Shown here: piece after piece, positions 6,982-15,476 of the stretch
Layout of the letters: every line of letters starts with the position of its first letter
Position numbering within the stretch: position 1 is the first letter of the stretch
Origin: Pseudanabaena minima
GTDB lineage: Bacteria > Cyanobacteriota > Cyanobacteriia > Pseudanabaenales > Pseudanabaenaceae
NCBI RefSeq assembly: GCF_051131155.1
Contig: NZ_CP159508.1
Coordinates: forward strand, 3,782,001-3,846,000
DNA length: 64,000 nt
Direction: 5' to 3'
Translations under genes and position numbers: made by a program
The notes under the pieces: generated by a model
Database searches by the model: none
The model's input: only the letters and a program-made list of their open reading frames with translations
Told to the model about the DNA's origin: nothing

Positions 6982-9098
6982 ATGGCACTAAAGTCAGCTA
7001 GTTGGCGGCTGTAGTTGCGGATAATTCCCAGCAGGTTAAGTCGATTTTGTCGCACTTGTGGATCTTCAGCCATGACCAGCACATCATCAAAGAATTTCGC
7101 TAGAACAGGCGCGATCGCCTTAATACCCTCCATCAACTGCTCATCACTAGGCTGACTAGGTAAAGCGGCGATCGCCTGATACAAGTTCTGCTCCGCTGGT
7201 TCGGTTAAAGTTTCAGGATTGATTACAGCTTTCACGTCAACAGTCACACTATCGAGATCACCCTGAACCGCAAGTCGAGAAGCTCTCACAATTGGCTCAT
7301 AAATGGTGGTAAGGGTTGCCCCATCACGGGATTTTTGCAGGAAGTGGGCGCGTTCTTTGATGCGCGTGAGATTACTCAAACCTTGCAAGGTATAGGCGAG
7401 ATCCTCAGTACCTGAAACTGCATTCACAAGATCATATTCAATACCTTGATCCGCCAAAATCGTCTCGTAGCGCTGCTTAAACCATTTATAAAGATTTTCG
7501 AGTACAGTTTCCGCAGGTTGCGCTAGTAAATTTTTCTCGGCATAAATGGCGATCGCCTCCTGCAAAAGTTTCGGCAAATCAAGGGCAAAACCGCTTTCCC
7601 ATGCAATTTGGATAATACCAGTAGCGGCGCGGCGCAATGCAAATGGGTCAGATGAGCCTGTGGGAACAATACCTAAGCCAAAAATACCAACAAGGGTATC
7701 AATGCGATCGCTAATAGCAATAATCTGCCCCGTTAAGGTTGTGGGCAAAGTATCGCCTGCGCCTTTGGGTTGATAATGCTCACGAATACCCGTCGCCACA
7801 GCTACAGGTTCGCCACTGGATAGGGCATAGTAATAACCCATTTGTCCTTGCAGTTCAGGAAATTCCTTAACCATCTGCGTAACTAGATCGGCTTTGGCAA
7901 GTTGAGCAGTGCGATCAATCAGCGCTTGATCAGCTTCAGTGGTTTCTAAATTGGCAATCGCAGCCAATACAGATTTAGCGATCGCCCTAATCCTGTCTAC
8001 TTTCTCCGCCACTGAGCCAAGTTGGGCTTGGAATGTGACTTTTTCTAAAAGTGGCAAGAAAGTTTCTAAATGTACGGCGCGATCGCTGTCGTAGAAAAAT
8101 TTACCGTCGGAAAGACGCGCTCTAATGACCCGACCATTGCCCGCCGCAATCAAACGTGATTTATCAGGATCACCATTGGAAATCGTGATAAAGCGCGGCA
8201 ATAATTGGTCAGGATTTCTGATCGAATGCACAGGGAAATAGCGCTGATGGCTGACCATTTCGGTCTTAATTACGGGTTGCGGCAGTTCTAAATACTCACG
8301 CTCAAATTCACCAATGACGGCGGTGGGGAATTCCACCAAGTAAGTAACTTCTTCTAATAAATCCTCAGGAATTTCCGCCTTACCACCGAATAATTCCACA
8401 ATGCTATGGATTTGGGTAAGAATATGCTTTTGGCGCTCTTTGCCATCGACTAAGACAAAAGCTTCGCGCAAAGTCTCTACATAATCTTTGGCAGTGTCAA
8501 TTACTACTGATCGCGGATGCAATACGCGATGCCCTTGACTAAAGCGATCGCTCTGCACATTTTCTAAAGCGATCGGCAACAGCTTGGAATTAAATAACGA
8601 CACCAACCAACGGATCGGACGGGGAAACTTGAGATCACCATGTCCCCAACGCATCAATCGCTTACCCTCTAAACCTGTAATCCAAGTCGGAGCTAGCTCT
8701 TGCAAAATATCGGCAGTCTCACGACCAATTATTTGCTGATTGGCAAATACAAACGCGCCCTTATCCGTCTCTTTAATAACAATATCTTTGAGGTCAATAC
8801 CCTTGGATTTAGCAAAACCTAACAACGCCTTAGTTGGTTCACCTTGAGGATCGCCATTAACAAAGGCTGAGCCAACTGCTGGCCCCTTAATCTCTAGGTG
8901 GCGATCGCTTTGTTGGATTGGTAAACCTTCGATGAGTACAGCCAAACGGCGAGGTGTACCATAGACACTGACCTTACTCGTAGTTAGTTGGTGTTCATCT
9001 AAATTCTTGGGGATGCGCTCTTGCCACTGGCGCAAAGCATCGACAATAAAGCTAGCAGGTAGCTCTTCAGTACCAACTTCTAACAGAAAACTTGCCAT
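6972..9098 (-). CDS. glyS: Glycyl-tRNA synthetase beta subunit
   Basis: This is the beta chain of the bacterial alpha2beta2 glycyl-tRNA synthetase, involved in tRNA(Gly) recognition. The N terminus ASFLLEVGTEELPASFI, the KGPAVGSAF segment, VEFPTAVIGEFEREYLELP and the HD-like region with the C-terminal anticodon-binding DALR-type domain (NRLNLLGIIRNYSRQLADFS) are all present; the length of about 708 is normal. I start at the ATG at 9098, two codons inside a GTG. The alpha subunit gene is not in the window, as is common in cyanobacteria. Confidence 0.95.
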   Translation of the reverse strand: MASFLLEVGTEELPASFIVDALRQWQERIPKNLDEHQLTTSKVSVYGTPRRLAVLIEGLPIQQSDRHLEIKGPAVGSAFVNGDPQGEPTKALLGFAKSKGIDLKDIVIKETDKGAFVFANQQIIGRETADILQELAPTWITGLEGKRLMRWGHGDLKFPRPIRWLVSLFNSKLLPIALENVQSDRFSQGHRVLHPRSVVIDTAKDYVETLREAFVLVDGKERQKHILTQIHSIVELFGGKAEIPEDLLEEVTYLVEFPTAVIGEFEREYLELPQPVIKTEMVSHQRYFPVHSIRNPDQLLPRFITISNGDPDKSRLIAAGNGRVIRARLSDGKFFYDSDRAVHLETFLPLLEKVTFQAQLGSVAEKVDRIRAIAKSVLAAIANLETTEADQALIDRTAQLAKADLVTQMVKEFPELQGQMGYYYALSSGEPVAVATGIREHYQPKGAGDTLPTTLTGQIIAISDRIDTLVGIFGLGIVPTGSSDPFALRRAATGIIQIAWESGFALDLPKLLQEAIAIYAEKNLLAQPAETVLENLYKWFKQRYETILADQGIEYDLVNAVSGTEDLAYTLQGLSNLTRIKERAHFLQKSRDGATLTTIYEPIVRASRLAVQGDLDSVTVDVKAVINPETLTEPAEQNLYQAIAALPSQPSDEQLMEGIKAIAPVLAKFFDDVLVMAEDPQVRQNRLNLLGIIRNYSRQLADFSAILK

Positions 9099-9284
9099 AA
9101 CCACGAGTTGAGGGACATTCTTCAGTTTAACGCTTTGGCGTGTAAAAAACTAAAACTTAGACAAGGTGTTCACTACGAAGCTTGACTACACCTTTCTGGG
9201 TTTTAATTTTATTGCATAGTCCACTTAGCATAAAATAGCAAGAGATTAACTTTTATTGAGCAGGGATATTTAAAGAGGCAAAAC

Positions 9285-9980
9285 ATGGGGCAAACACTCG
9301 AAGCTGTAGCGATTGACTATTACACAGAAAACTATCGCGATGCCTACAGTCGAATCAATGCCATTGTCATTGAGGGAGAAGCTGAGGCGTACAGCAACTA
9401 TCTCCAACTAGGAGAACTACTGCCCGAATTCACTGAAGATTTTACTAGACTTGCCAAGATGGAGGATCGCCACAAAAAAGGCTTTATCGCCTGTGGTAAA
9501 AACCTCAAAGTCACACCTGACATGGGTTTTGCGGAAAAATTCTTTGCTGAATTGCATGGCAATTTTCAAAAAGCATTTGCAACAGGGGATATCGTTACTT
9601 GTCTGCTGATCCAATCACTCATCATCGAGTGCTTTGCGATCGCTGCTTACAACATCTATATTCCCGTCGCTGATGCTTTTGCGCGCAAGATCACTGAAGG
9701 TGTGGTCAAAGACGAATACTTGCATCTTAATTTTGGAGAAGAGTGGTTGCAAAATCATTTTGATGACTCCAAAGCTACTCTAGAGCAAGCCAATCGTCAA
9801 AACTTGCCCATCGTCTGGAAAATGCTCAACCAAGTCGAAAATGATGCCAAAGTCCTTGGCATGGAAAAAGAAGCTTTGGTTGAAGACTTCATGATTCAAT
9901 ATGGCGAAAGTCTCGGCAAAATCGGCTTTAATACCCGCGACATCATGAGAATGTCTGCTATGGGTTTAGTCGCTGCTTAA
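9285..9980 (+). CDS. ado: Aldehyde-deformylating oxygenase (alkane synthesis)
   Basis: ADO converts fatty aldehydes to n-1 alkanes plus formate using a di-iron centre and ferredoxin electrons. In this 231-residue protein the six metal ligands known for the family are all present at Glu32, Glu60, His63, Glu115, Glu144 and His147, and the length is standard. The conserved Cys70 in FIACGKNLKV is also there. The acyl-ACP reductase gene lies 150 bp downstream on the same strand, giving the canonical cyanobacterial alkane pair. The gap holds an inverted repeat of ccctctccc type. Confidence 0.96.
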   Translation: MGQTLEAVAIDYYTENYRDAYSRINAIVIEGEAEAYSNYLQLGELLPEFTEDFTRLAKMEDRHKKGFIACGKNLKVTPDMGFAEKFFAELHGNFQKAFATGDIVTCLLIQSLIIECFAIAAYNIYIPVADAFARKITEGVVKDEYLHLNFGEEWLQNHFDDSKATLEQANRQNLPIVWKMLNQVENDAKVLGMEKEALVEDFMIQYGESLGKIGFNTRDIMRMSAMGLVAA

Positions 9981-9992
9981 TTACTAGCTAAG

Positions 9993-10091
9993 ACCCTCAC
10001 CCCTAGCCCCTCTCCCAATGAGGGAGAGGGGACTTAGAATCTTTCTCCCCTTCTCCCTGCATTGGGATTAGGGGATGGGGGATGAGGGAAA
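9993..10091. repeat. C-rich/G-rich inverted repeat between ado and aar
   Basis: A ccctcacccctagcccctctccc block is mirrored by a downstream ggga-rich block (attaggggatgggggatgaggg), with an inner hairpin (ccctctccc...gggagaggg). This resembles a dispersed repeat class common in cyanobacterial intergenic DNA. It may attenuate transcription between the two alkane genes. Confidence 0.65.
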
Positions 10092-10130
10092 CCCTTTTTC
10101 GTTGACAACTGTAACTGGTAACCGCAATCG

Positions 10131-11150
10131 ATGTTTGGTCTTATAGGGCATTTGACAAGTCTTGAACACGCTCAGTCTGTAGCAAGGGAATTAGGCTATC
10201 CCGAATACGCCGATCAAGGTTTGGAATTTTGGTGTAGCGCCCCACCCCAAATTGTCGATCGCATCAAGGTTACGAGTGCCACAGGTCAGCAGATCGAAGG
10301 GCTATATGTAGAGTCCTGTTTCTTACCTGAAATGTTAGCAGGCAGTAAAATCAAAACTGCTATTCGCAAGATCCTCAACGCAATGGCTCTTGCCCAAAAG
10401 AACAACGTCGATATTACGGCTTTGGGTGGCTTTTCTTCGATTATTTTCGAGAACTTTAACTTGAGCCAAATGTCGAGTGTGCGAAACATTCAGCTAGAAT
10501 TTAATCGCTTCACCACAGGTAACACTCATACTGCCTATATCATCTGTCGTCAGATCGAAGAAGCAAGTCGTAAATTTGGAATTGACCTAGCTAAGGCAAC
10601 AGTAACTGTCTGCGGTGCAACGGGTGATATTGGCAGTGCGGTTTGTCGTTGGCTTGATGCGCGGACTAATATTCAAGAACTCCTGCTCGTCGCCCGTAAT
10701 CGGGAGCGTTTGCAAGAATTACAATCTCAACTTGGTCGCGGTAAGGTTTTGGAGATTGAGGAGGCGCTACCACAGTCTGACATTATTGTGTGGGTAGCGA
10801 GTATGGCAAAGGGGATGGCGATCGACCCTACTACTCTCAAGCGTCCTTGCATTCTCATTGATGGAGGCTATCCCAAAAATATGTCTACGCTGGTTCAAGA
10901 AGAAGGCATTCATGTCATTGATGGTGGCATCGTTGAGCATAGTCTCGATATTGATTGGAAAATCATGAAAATTGTGAATATGACAGCTCCAGCCCGTCAG
11001 CTTTTTGCCTGTTTTGCCGAAGCGATGCTTTTAGAATTTGAAGGTTGGCACACAAGTTTCTCATGGGGGCGCAACCAAATCAGTATCGAGAATATGGATA
11101 AAATTGGGGAAGTGTCAATCAAACATGGATTTAGACCATTAATTAACTAA
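10131..11150 (+). CDS. aar: Long-chain acyl-ACP reductase
   Basis: AAR reduces acyl-ACP to fatty aldehyde with NADPH, supplying ADO. The 339-residue length is standard. The nucleotide-binding motif VCGATGDIGSAVCRWL lies in the middle, and the nucleophilic cysteine falls exactly at residue 294 (QLFACFAEAMLLEFEGW), matching the Cys294 known from Synechococcus elongatus. The C terminus FSWGRNQISIENMDKIGE is characteristic. It is probably cotranscribed with, or adjacent to and co-regulated with, ado. Confidence 0.96.
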   Translation: MFGLIGHLTSLEHAQSVARELGYPEYADQGLEFWCSAPPQIVDRIKVTSATGQQIEGLYVESCFLPEMLAGSKIKTAIRKILNAMALAQKNNVDITALGGFSSIIFENFNLSQMSSVRNIQLEFNRFTTGNTHTAYIICRQIEEASRKFGIDLAKATVTVCGATGDIGSAVCRWLDARTNIQELLLVARNRERLQELQSQLGRGKVLEIEEALPQSDIIVWVASMAKGMAIDPTTLKRPCILIDGGYPKNMSTLVQEEGIHVIDGGIVEHSLDIDWKIMKIVNMTAPARQLFACFAEAMLLEFEGWHTSFSWGRNQISIENMDKIGEVSIKHGFRPLIN

Positions 11151-11179
11151 AAAAGTAGAGGCAATTCATGAATTGCCTC

Positions 11180-11286
11180 TAAGTACCTGTGCAAAATAAA
11201 TTACCAAAACCCGTAAAGTTTCGCCCCTGCGGGGCGAAACTTTACGGGTTTTGCTTTGTAATTAATTATGCCTAGCTACTTACTTG
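11180..11286. repeat. Palindromic element family A, copy 1
   Basis: A perfect 22-bp stem (11206-11252, arms aaaacccgtaaagtttcgcccc, loop TGC) lies between imperfect inverted ends aagtacctgtgcaaaataaa and attaattatgcctagctactt. A near-identical unit is at 41785-41886, where the stem bases differ but still pair. Confidence 0.85.
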
Positions 11287-11305
11287 TTTAATAGGGCTTA
11301 GTCAT

Positions 11306-11417
11306 ATAGCTGTCGCCATGCTTGTTAGGACATAAAACCCAAATAGTGTGAGTCGGTGCTAAGCACCGACTCACACTATTTGGGTTTTGGTTTGTCCTGA
11401 TACATTTGGCTATAGCT
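11306..11417. repeat. Palindromic element family B, copy 2
   Basis: The ends atagctgtcgccatgcttgt and gatacatttggctatagctat form imperfect terminal inverted repeats. Inside is a 26-bp stem (11334-11388) with outer aaaaccc/gggtttt and core aaatagtgtgagtcggtgc. Confidence 0.85.
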
Positions 11418-11438
11418 ATAGAGAGAAATAGTTAAGCC

Positions 11439-11479
11439 TCAAAAGATGAGTGGCGGAAGCACCGCCACTCATCTTTTGA
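11439..11479. repeat. Hairpin with family-B-like core
   Basis: The arms tcaaaagatgagtggcgg and ccgccactcatcttttga pair perfectly around a short loop. The gatgagtggcgg core resembles family B stems (compare 62500-62544), but the family B ends are missing. Confidence 0.7.
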
Positions 11480-11494
11480 AAGTAAAACAAAGCG

Positions 11495-11602
11495 AGTAAT
11501 ACCAATTCACGAAAGTGTGACAACACTTTTGCGAATTAAAAACCAAACCCAGTAAGGGTTTTCAAAACTCAAAATGGCTACGCCATTTTGAGTTTTGGTA
11601 TA
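11495..11602. repeat. Palindromic element family D, copy 2
   Basis: The motif order is the same as copy 1: taataccaattcac, an inverted repeat aattcacgaaagtgt...acacttttgcgaatt, aaaaccaaacccagtaaggg, then a perfect 16-bp hairpin (11563-11597; caaaactcaaaatggc, loop TAC). Relative to copy 1, the stem differs at positions changed on both arms (aaaacacaaaat versus aaaactcaaaat). Confidence 0.8.
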
Positions 11603-11824
11603 AGTTGGATCAACGAGAGAAAAATTTGTTGATTTATAGAGTTTTTAACATAATTAGCTGATCAAGTCAGCTAGATTTCATTTCAAAAAAGTTGCTTTAA
11701 ATTTGGACTTGATCAATGTTAATAACTTAGTGACACACCACTAAATTATTAACTGGGAAGGTAGTATGATCAAACTTACAAACAAGGGGAAGTTTGACAA
11801 AATTAAAATCTGTGATATTCGAGC

Positions 11825-11878
11825 CATAAAACTTGTTTTTAGGTGATATAGAAATATTATCTAAAAACAAGTTTTATG
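11825..11878. repeat. 18-bp inverted repeat upstream of hybrid kinase
   Basis: The arms cataaaacttgtttttag and ctaaaaacaagttttatg pair perfectly across an 18-nt spacer. The repeat lies about 65 bp upstream of the kinase start and is AT-rich, so it could be an operator or a transcript hairpin. I do not recognise it. Confidence 0.5.
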
Positions 11879-11943
11879 TGACTTTCTAAACATACTGAGC
11901 TACTTAGTAGATGTTTTATATAGATATTGTTTGGTAAATACTC

Positions 11944-14900
11944 TTGAACATAGCTAACCCAAAACTACCTGAACTGAAGTCAGCGATTGTTCGTAACCCT
12001 TTAGTAGTCACTCCCCATGCAACTGTTATGGAGGCGATCGCCAAAATGGTTAGTGCGCGATCGCCATGCAACAGATCTGATAGTTTTACCAATCTTCTTA
12101 ATCACCGCAATGCAGAGGTACGGGCAAGCTGTGTGCTGGTGGTAGAAGAAGACAAGGTAAAGGGGATTTTGACAGAGGGGAATGTGGTGAGCCTAAGTGC
12201 CCAGAATCTCCCCTTTGATCGTTTGATCATTAGAGATGTCATGGCATCAGTGATTACTTTACGTGAGTCAGACTGCAATGATTTATTGGCAGCCATCAAC
12301 TTGATGCATCAACATCATCTTTGCCACCTGCCAATCGTGGATGAGCATGATCATCTTGTAGGAATACTCACCAATGAAATTTTGTGGCAAATTTTTCAAG
12401 CAACCACTTATCAGCAACTCCAAAATGAACTAGCAGAAAGACAACGCGCCGAAGAGTCATTACAGCATATAGAAGCCCATCAACGCGCCTTAATCAAAGC
12501 TATTCCCGACCTATTTATGCGAATGAATCGGGATGGCGTTTACTTAGAATTTGCGCGGATTCCTGAAACCCATCGAATTATTGGCGATCGCTCTCAATTA
12601 GAAGGAAATCATATATCAAAAACGCTTCCTCCCGATATTGTTAAACAACGCCTCGAATTTGTAGAACGCGCTTTAGAAACCAACTCTATCCAGATTTACG
12701 AACAGGACTTTTCCGATGGCGATACGATCCATGTTGAGGAAGTACGAATTTTTCCCTATGACGAGAATGAAGTTCTATTACTAGTCCGCGACATTAGCGA
12801 TCACAAACAATCGGAAAATGAGTTAAAGCACACCGAAAAACTATTCCGAGAAGCCCAACGGATTGCCAATCTGGGGAATTGGGAAATGAATCTACAGACG
12901 AACTCTCTTTACTGGTCAGATGAAGTATTTCGGATTTTTGAAATTGATCCGCAGCAATTTGAAGCAACCTACGAGGGCTTTCTCAGTGCTATTCATCCTG
13001 ATGATCGGGATATGGTTGATGCTATCTATCAAAAACATCTACGCGATCGCACTCCCTACAATGTAGTCCATCGTCTACTTCTATTTGATGGATATATTAA
13101 ATATGTGCAAGAAAAATGTGAAACCTTTTATGATGCTGATGGCTCACCCATTCTTTCCCGTGGCACAGCCCAAGACATTACCAAACTCAAGCAAACTGAA
13201 ATCCGACTCAATCAACTTAACAAAGACCTAGAATCTAGAGTTGAAGAACGGACACATGAGCTTCTGCAAGTGAGTAGTTTACAACGCGCTATTCTCGATA
13301 GTACCAATTATGCGATCATTTCTACTAATAGCAATAGCATTATTCAGACCTTTAATGCTGGTGCAGAGAATATGCTAGGTTACAGTGCTGATGAAGTGAT
13401 TGGGAAGGCTGCTATTCAAGACTTCTACGATTGTCAAGAGTTAATTGATCGTGCGGCTTCTCTCTCATTAGAACTCAGACAAGATATTTCTGAAAGCGAA
13501 GTGCTGATTGCTAAAGCAAGACAAGGACTAGTCAGCGAAGAAGAATGGACAATTATTCGCAAGGATGGTTTTCGTCTTCCGATATCGCTATCAGTCAAAG
13601 CTATCAAGGATGACAAGGATTGCATGATTGGATTTGTCTGTGTTTCTAGAGATATTAGTGCTCAGAAAGCAACCCAGCATGAACATCAACTTGCCGAAGC
13701 AGCGCTACGAGACAGCGAAAATCGTTTCCGACATGTATTTGAATCTAACGTTGTGGGGATGATGTTTACCAGCTTTAACGGTCAGGTTGACGAGGCTAAT
13801 GATCGTTTTTTGGAGATGCTTGGCTATAGGCGAGAAGAACTCCGTGCTAAACAAATAAATTGGGAAGCCCTTACTCCACCTGAATATCAACAACTAGATC
13901 GAGAAGCGATCGCCTATCTCAAAGTGCATGGCAAAATTGATCCTTGGGAAAAAGCTTACTACCACAAGGATAGACATCTTGTGCATGTGCTTATTGGTGT
14001 AGCCATGCTGACTACAGAGGATTGTGTCTGTGTTGTGGTTGATATCACTGATCTTAAACAAGCCCAGCAAAAACTTGCTGAAACTAATCATCAACTAGAA
14101 CTCTCCAACGAAATTCTGGTTCGCGCTACTCGACTCAAAGATGAATTTCTGGCCAATATGAGCCATGAACTCCGCACTCCCCTCAATGCAATTCTCGGCA
14201 TCACTGAAGGTTTACAAGAAAGAGTCTTTGGGATGATTAATCCACAGCAACAGAAAGCTTTACTCACCATTGAGCGTAGTGGAAACCATCTACTAGAGCT
14301 AATTAACGATATCCTCGATCTCGCTAAGATCGAAGCTGGTAAAGTGACATTAGATTATACATCTAGCAATATTGGTCAGCTTAGTCAAGCCAGCTTAGTG
14401 TTTATCAAACAACAGGCAAAACAAAAAAATATCAATCTGAGTATCAAGTTGGCATCTGTTTTGCCAGAATTGATGATTGATGAACGTCGTATTCGGCAAG
14501 TATTAATCAATCTACTAAATAATGCCGTAAAATTTACACCAGAGGGAGGCAGCATTACCTTAGAAGTATCTCTACAAAAGGCGATCGCTTTTGATGAGAA
14601 TAAGAAAGATGTCACACACTGGGTAAGGTTAGCGGTAATCGATACAGGTATAGGGATTTCCTCTGAAGACTTAAAAACTCTATTTCAGCCTTTTATCCAA
14701 GTCGATAGTGCTCTCAATCGTCAATATAATGGCACAGGGTTGGGCTTAGCCTTAGTTAAACGTATCGTTGAACTGCATGGTGGTCAAGTTAATGTCACCA
14801 GTGAAGTTGGTGTGGGTAGTTGCTTTGAGATCAATCTTCCATTCAATGAATCGGCTTTACCACTTCCAAAAAGATTATCTAATAGCCCTTCATCATCTAT

Positions 14901-15291
14901 TTTTTCCCTCAGAAATGATAATGATGACACATATTTCCCTCCCTTAATTCTACTTGCAGAAGATAACGAAGCGAATATTATGACAATTTCTAGCTATCTT
15001 CAAGCCAAGGGATACCGAGTCATTCTTGCTAAAAATGGACGGCAGGCAGTGAATCTAGTGCAATCAGAACAACCTGATTTAATACTAATGGATATTCAAA
15101 TGCCAGAGATGGATGGACTAGAAGCAATCAAATATATCCGCAACGACAAGTTCAATATTCCGATTATTGCCCTCACAGCGTTAGCGATGACAGGCGATCG
15201 CGAGAAGTGTCTTGCCGCAGGAGCCAATGACTACTTGAGTAAGCCAATTAAGCTTAAGCAATTAGCCACTATAATTCAACAATTCCTATAA
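11944..15291 (+). CDS. CBS-PAS hybrid sensor histidine kinase
   Basis: This is a 1115-residue hybrid kinase starting with TTG. Two CBS modules come first (about 10-65 and 80-155, ending HLPIVDEHDHLVGILTNEIL), followed by four PAS-like domains (about 175-285, 295-420, 445-580, 590-710). Then come a HisKA domain with phospho-acceptor His741 (ANMSHELRTPLNA), an HATPase domain (DTGIGISSEDL, GTGLGLALVKRIV), and a C-terminal receiver with Asp1050 (LILMDIQMPEMDG). There are no membrane segments, so it is a cytosolic sensor; CBS domains suggest adenyl-nucleotide sensing (inference). The first PAS is closely similar to a PAS in the kinase at 55745-59824. Confidence 0.9.
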   Translation: MNIANPKLPELKSAIVRNPLVVTPHATVMEAIAKMVSARSPCNRSDSFTNLLNHRNAEVRASCVLVVEEDKVKGILTEGNVVSLSAQNLPFDRLIIRDVMASVITLRESDCNDLLAAINLMHQHHLCHLPIVDEHDHLVGILTNEILWQIFQATTYQQLQNELAERQRAEESLQHIEAHQRALIKAIPDLFMRMNRDGVYLEFARIPETHRIIGDRSQLEGNHISKTLPPDIVKQRLEFVERALETNSIQIYEQDFSDGDTIHVEEVRIFPYDENEVLLLVRDISDHKQSENELKHTEKLFREAQRIANLGNWEMNLQTNSLYWSDEVFRIFEIDPQQFEATYEGFLSAIHPDDRDMVDAIYQKHLRDRTPYNVVHRLLLFDGYIKYVQEKCETFYDADGSPILSRGTAQDITKLKQTEIRLNQLNKDLESRVEERTHELLQVSSLQRAILDSTNYAIISTNSNSIIQTFNAGAENMLGYSADEVIGKAAIQDFYDCQELIDRAASLSLELRQDISESEVLIAKARQGLVSEEEWTIIRKDGFRLPISLSVKAIKDDKDCMIGFVCVSRDISAQKATQHEHQLAEAALRDSENRFRHVFESNVVGMMFTSFNGQVDEANDRFLEMLGYRREELRAKQINWEALTPPEYQQLDREAIAYLKVHGKIDPWEKAYYHKDRHLVHVLIGVAMLTTEDCVCVVVDITDLKQAQQKLAETNHQLELSNEILVRATRLKDEFLANMSHELRTPLNAILGITEGLQERVFGMINPQQQKALLTIERSGNHLLELINDILDLAKIEAGKVTLDYTSSNIGQLSQASLVFIKQQAKQKNINLSIKLASVLPELMIDERRIRQVLINLLNNAVKFTPEGGSITLEVSLQKAIAFDENKKDVTHWVRLAVIDTGIGISSEDLKTLFQPFIQVDSALNRQYNGTGLGLALVKRIVELHGGQVNVTSEVGVGSCFEINLPFNESALPLPKRLSNSPSSSIFSLRNDNDDTYFPPLILLAEDNEANIMTISSYLQAKGYRVILAKNGRQAVNLVQSEQPDLILMDIQMPEMDGLEAIKYIRNDKFNIPIIALTALAMTGDREKCLAAGANDYLSKPIKLKQLATIIQQFL

Positions 15292-15301
15292 AAGCATCAC
15301 A

Positions 15302-15348
15302 AAGCATTGCCATTTGCGTGACAAATGGCGATATCGAAACATCGAACC
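15302..15348. repeat. Degenerate family C element, copy 5
   Basis: The hairpin gccatttg-cgtga-caaatggc followed by gatatcgaaa corresponds to the right half of family C. The upper part of the second hairpin is deleted and the first hairpin is missing. Confidence 0.6.
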
Positions 15349-15349
15349 T

Positions 15350-15432
15350 AAAACCCCAATAGTGTGAGGCGGCGATTCTCGCCGCCTCACACTATTGGGG
15401 TTTTGATTTGTTCTGATATAGGTGACTATAGC
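15350..15432. repeat. Palindromic element family B, copy 3
   Basis: A perfect 26-bp stem (15350-15404) has outer aaaacccc/ggggtttt, core aatagtgtgaggcggcga and loop TTC. The right end gatataggtgactatagctata matches the family B terminus; the left end has been replaced by the degenerate family C copy. It may terminate the upstream kinase gene. Confidence 0.8.
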
Positions 15433-15476
15433 TATAGTAAATTTATAAGGCTCAATCAGCTTTATAAATTATAGGT

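Larger units (their letters stand above)
11151..11943. other. Repeat-rich intergenic region
   Basis: These 793 bp carry no gene that I can support. They hold a small hairpin after aar (11158-11181), a family A element, a family B element, a further hairpin, a family D element and an isolated inverted repeat at 11825-11878. This is the densest repeat cluster in the window. Confidence 0.7.

Noticed and set aside
11180..11602. Possible CRISPR array from clustered palindromes
   Set aside because: The repeats are different families with 50-100 bp palindromic bodies and no regular short repeat-spacer periodicity; no cas genes are nearby.
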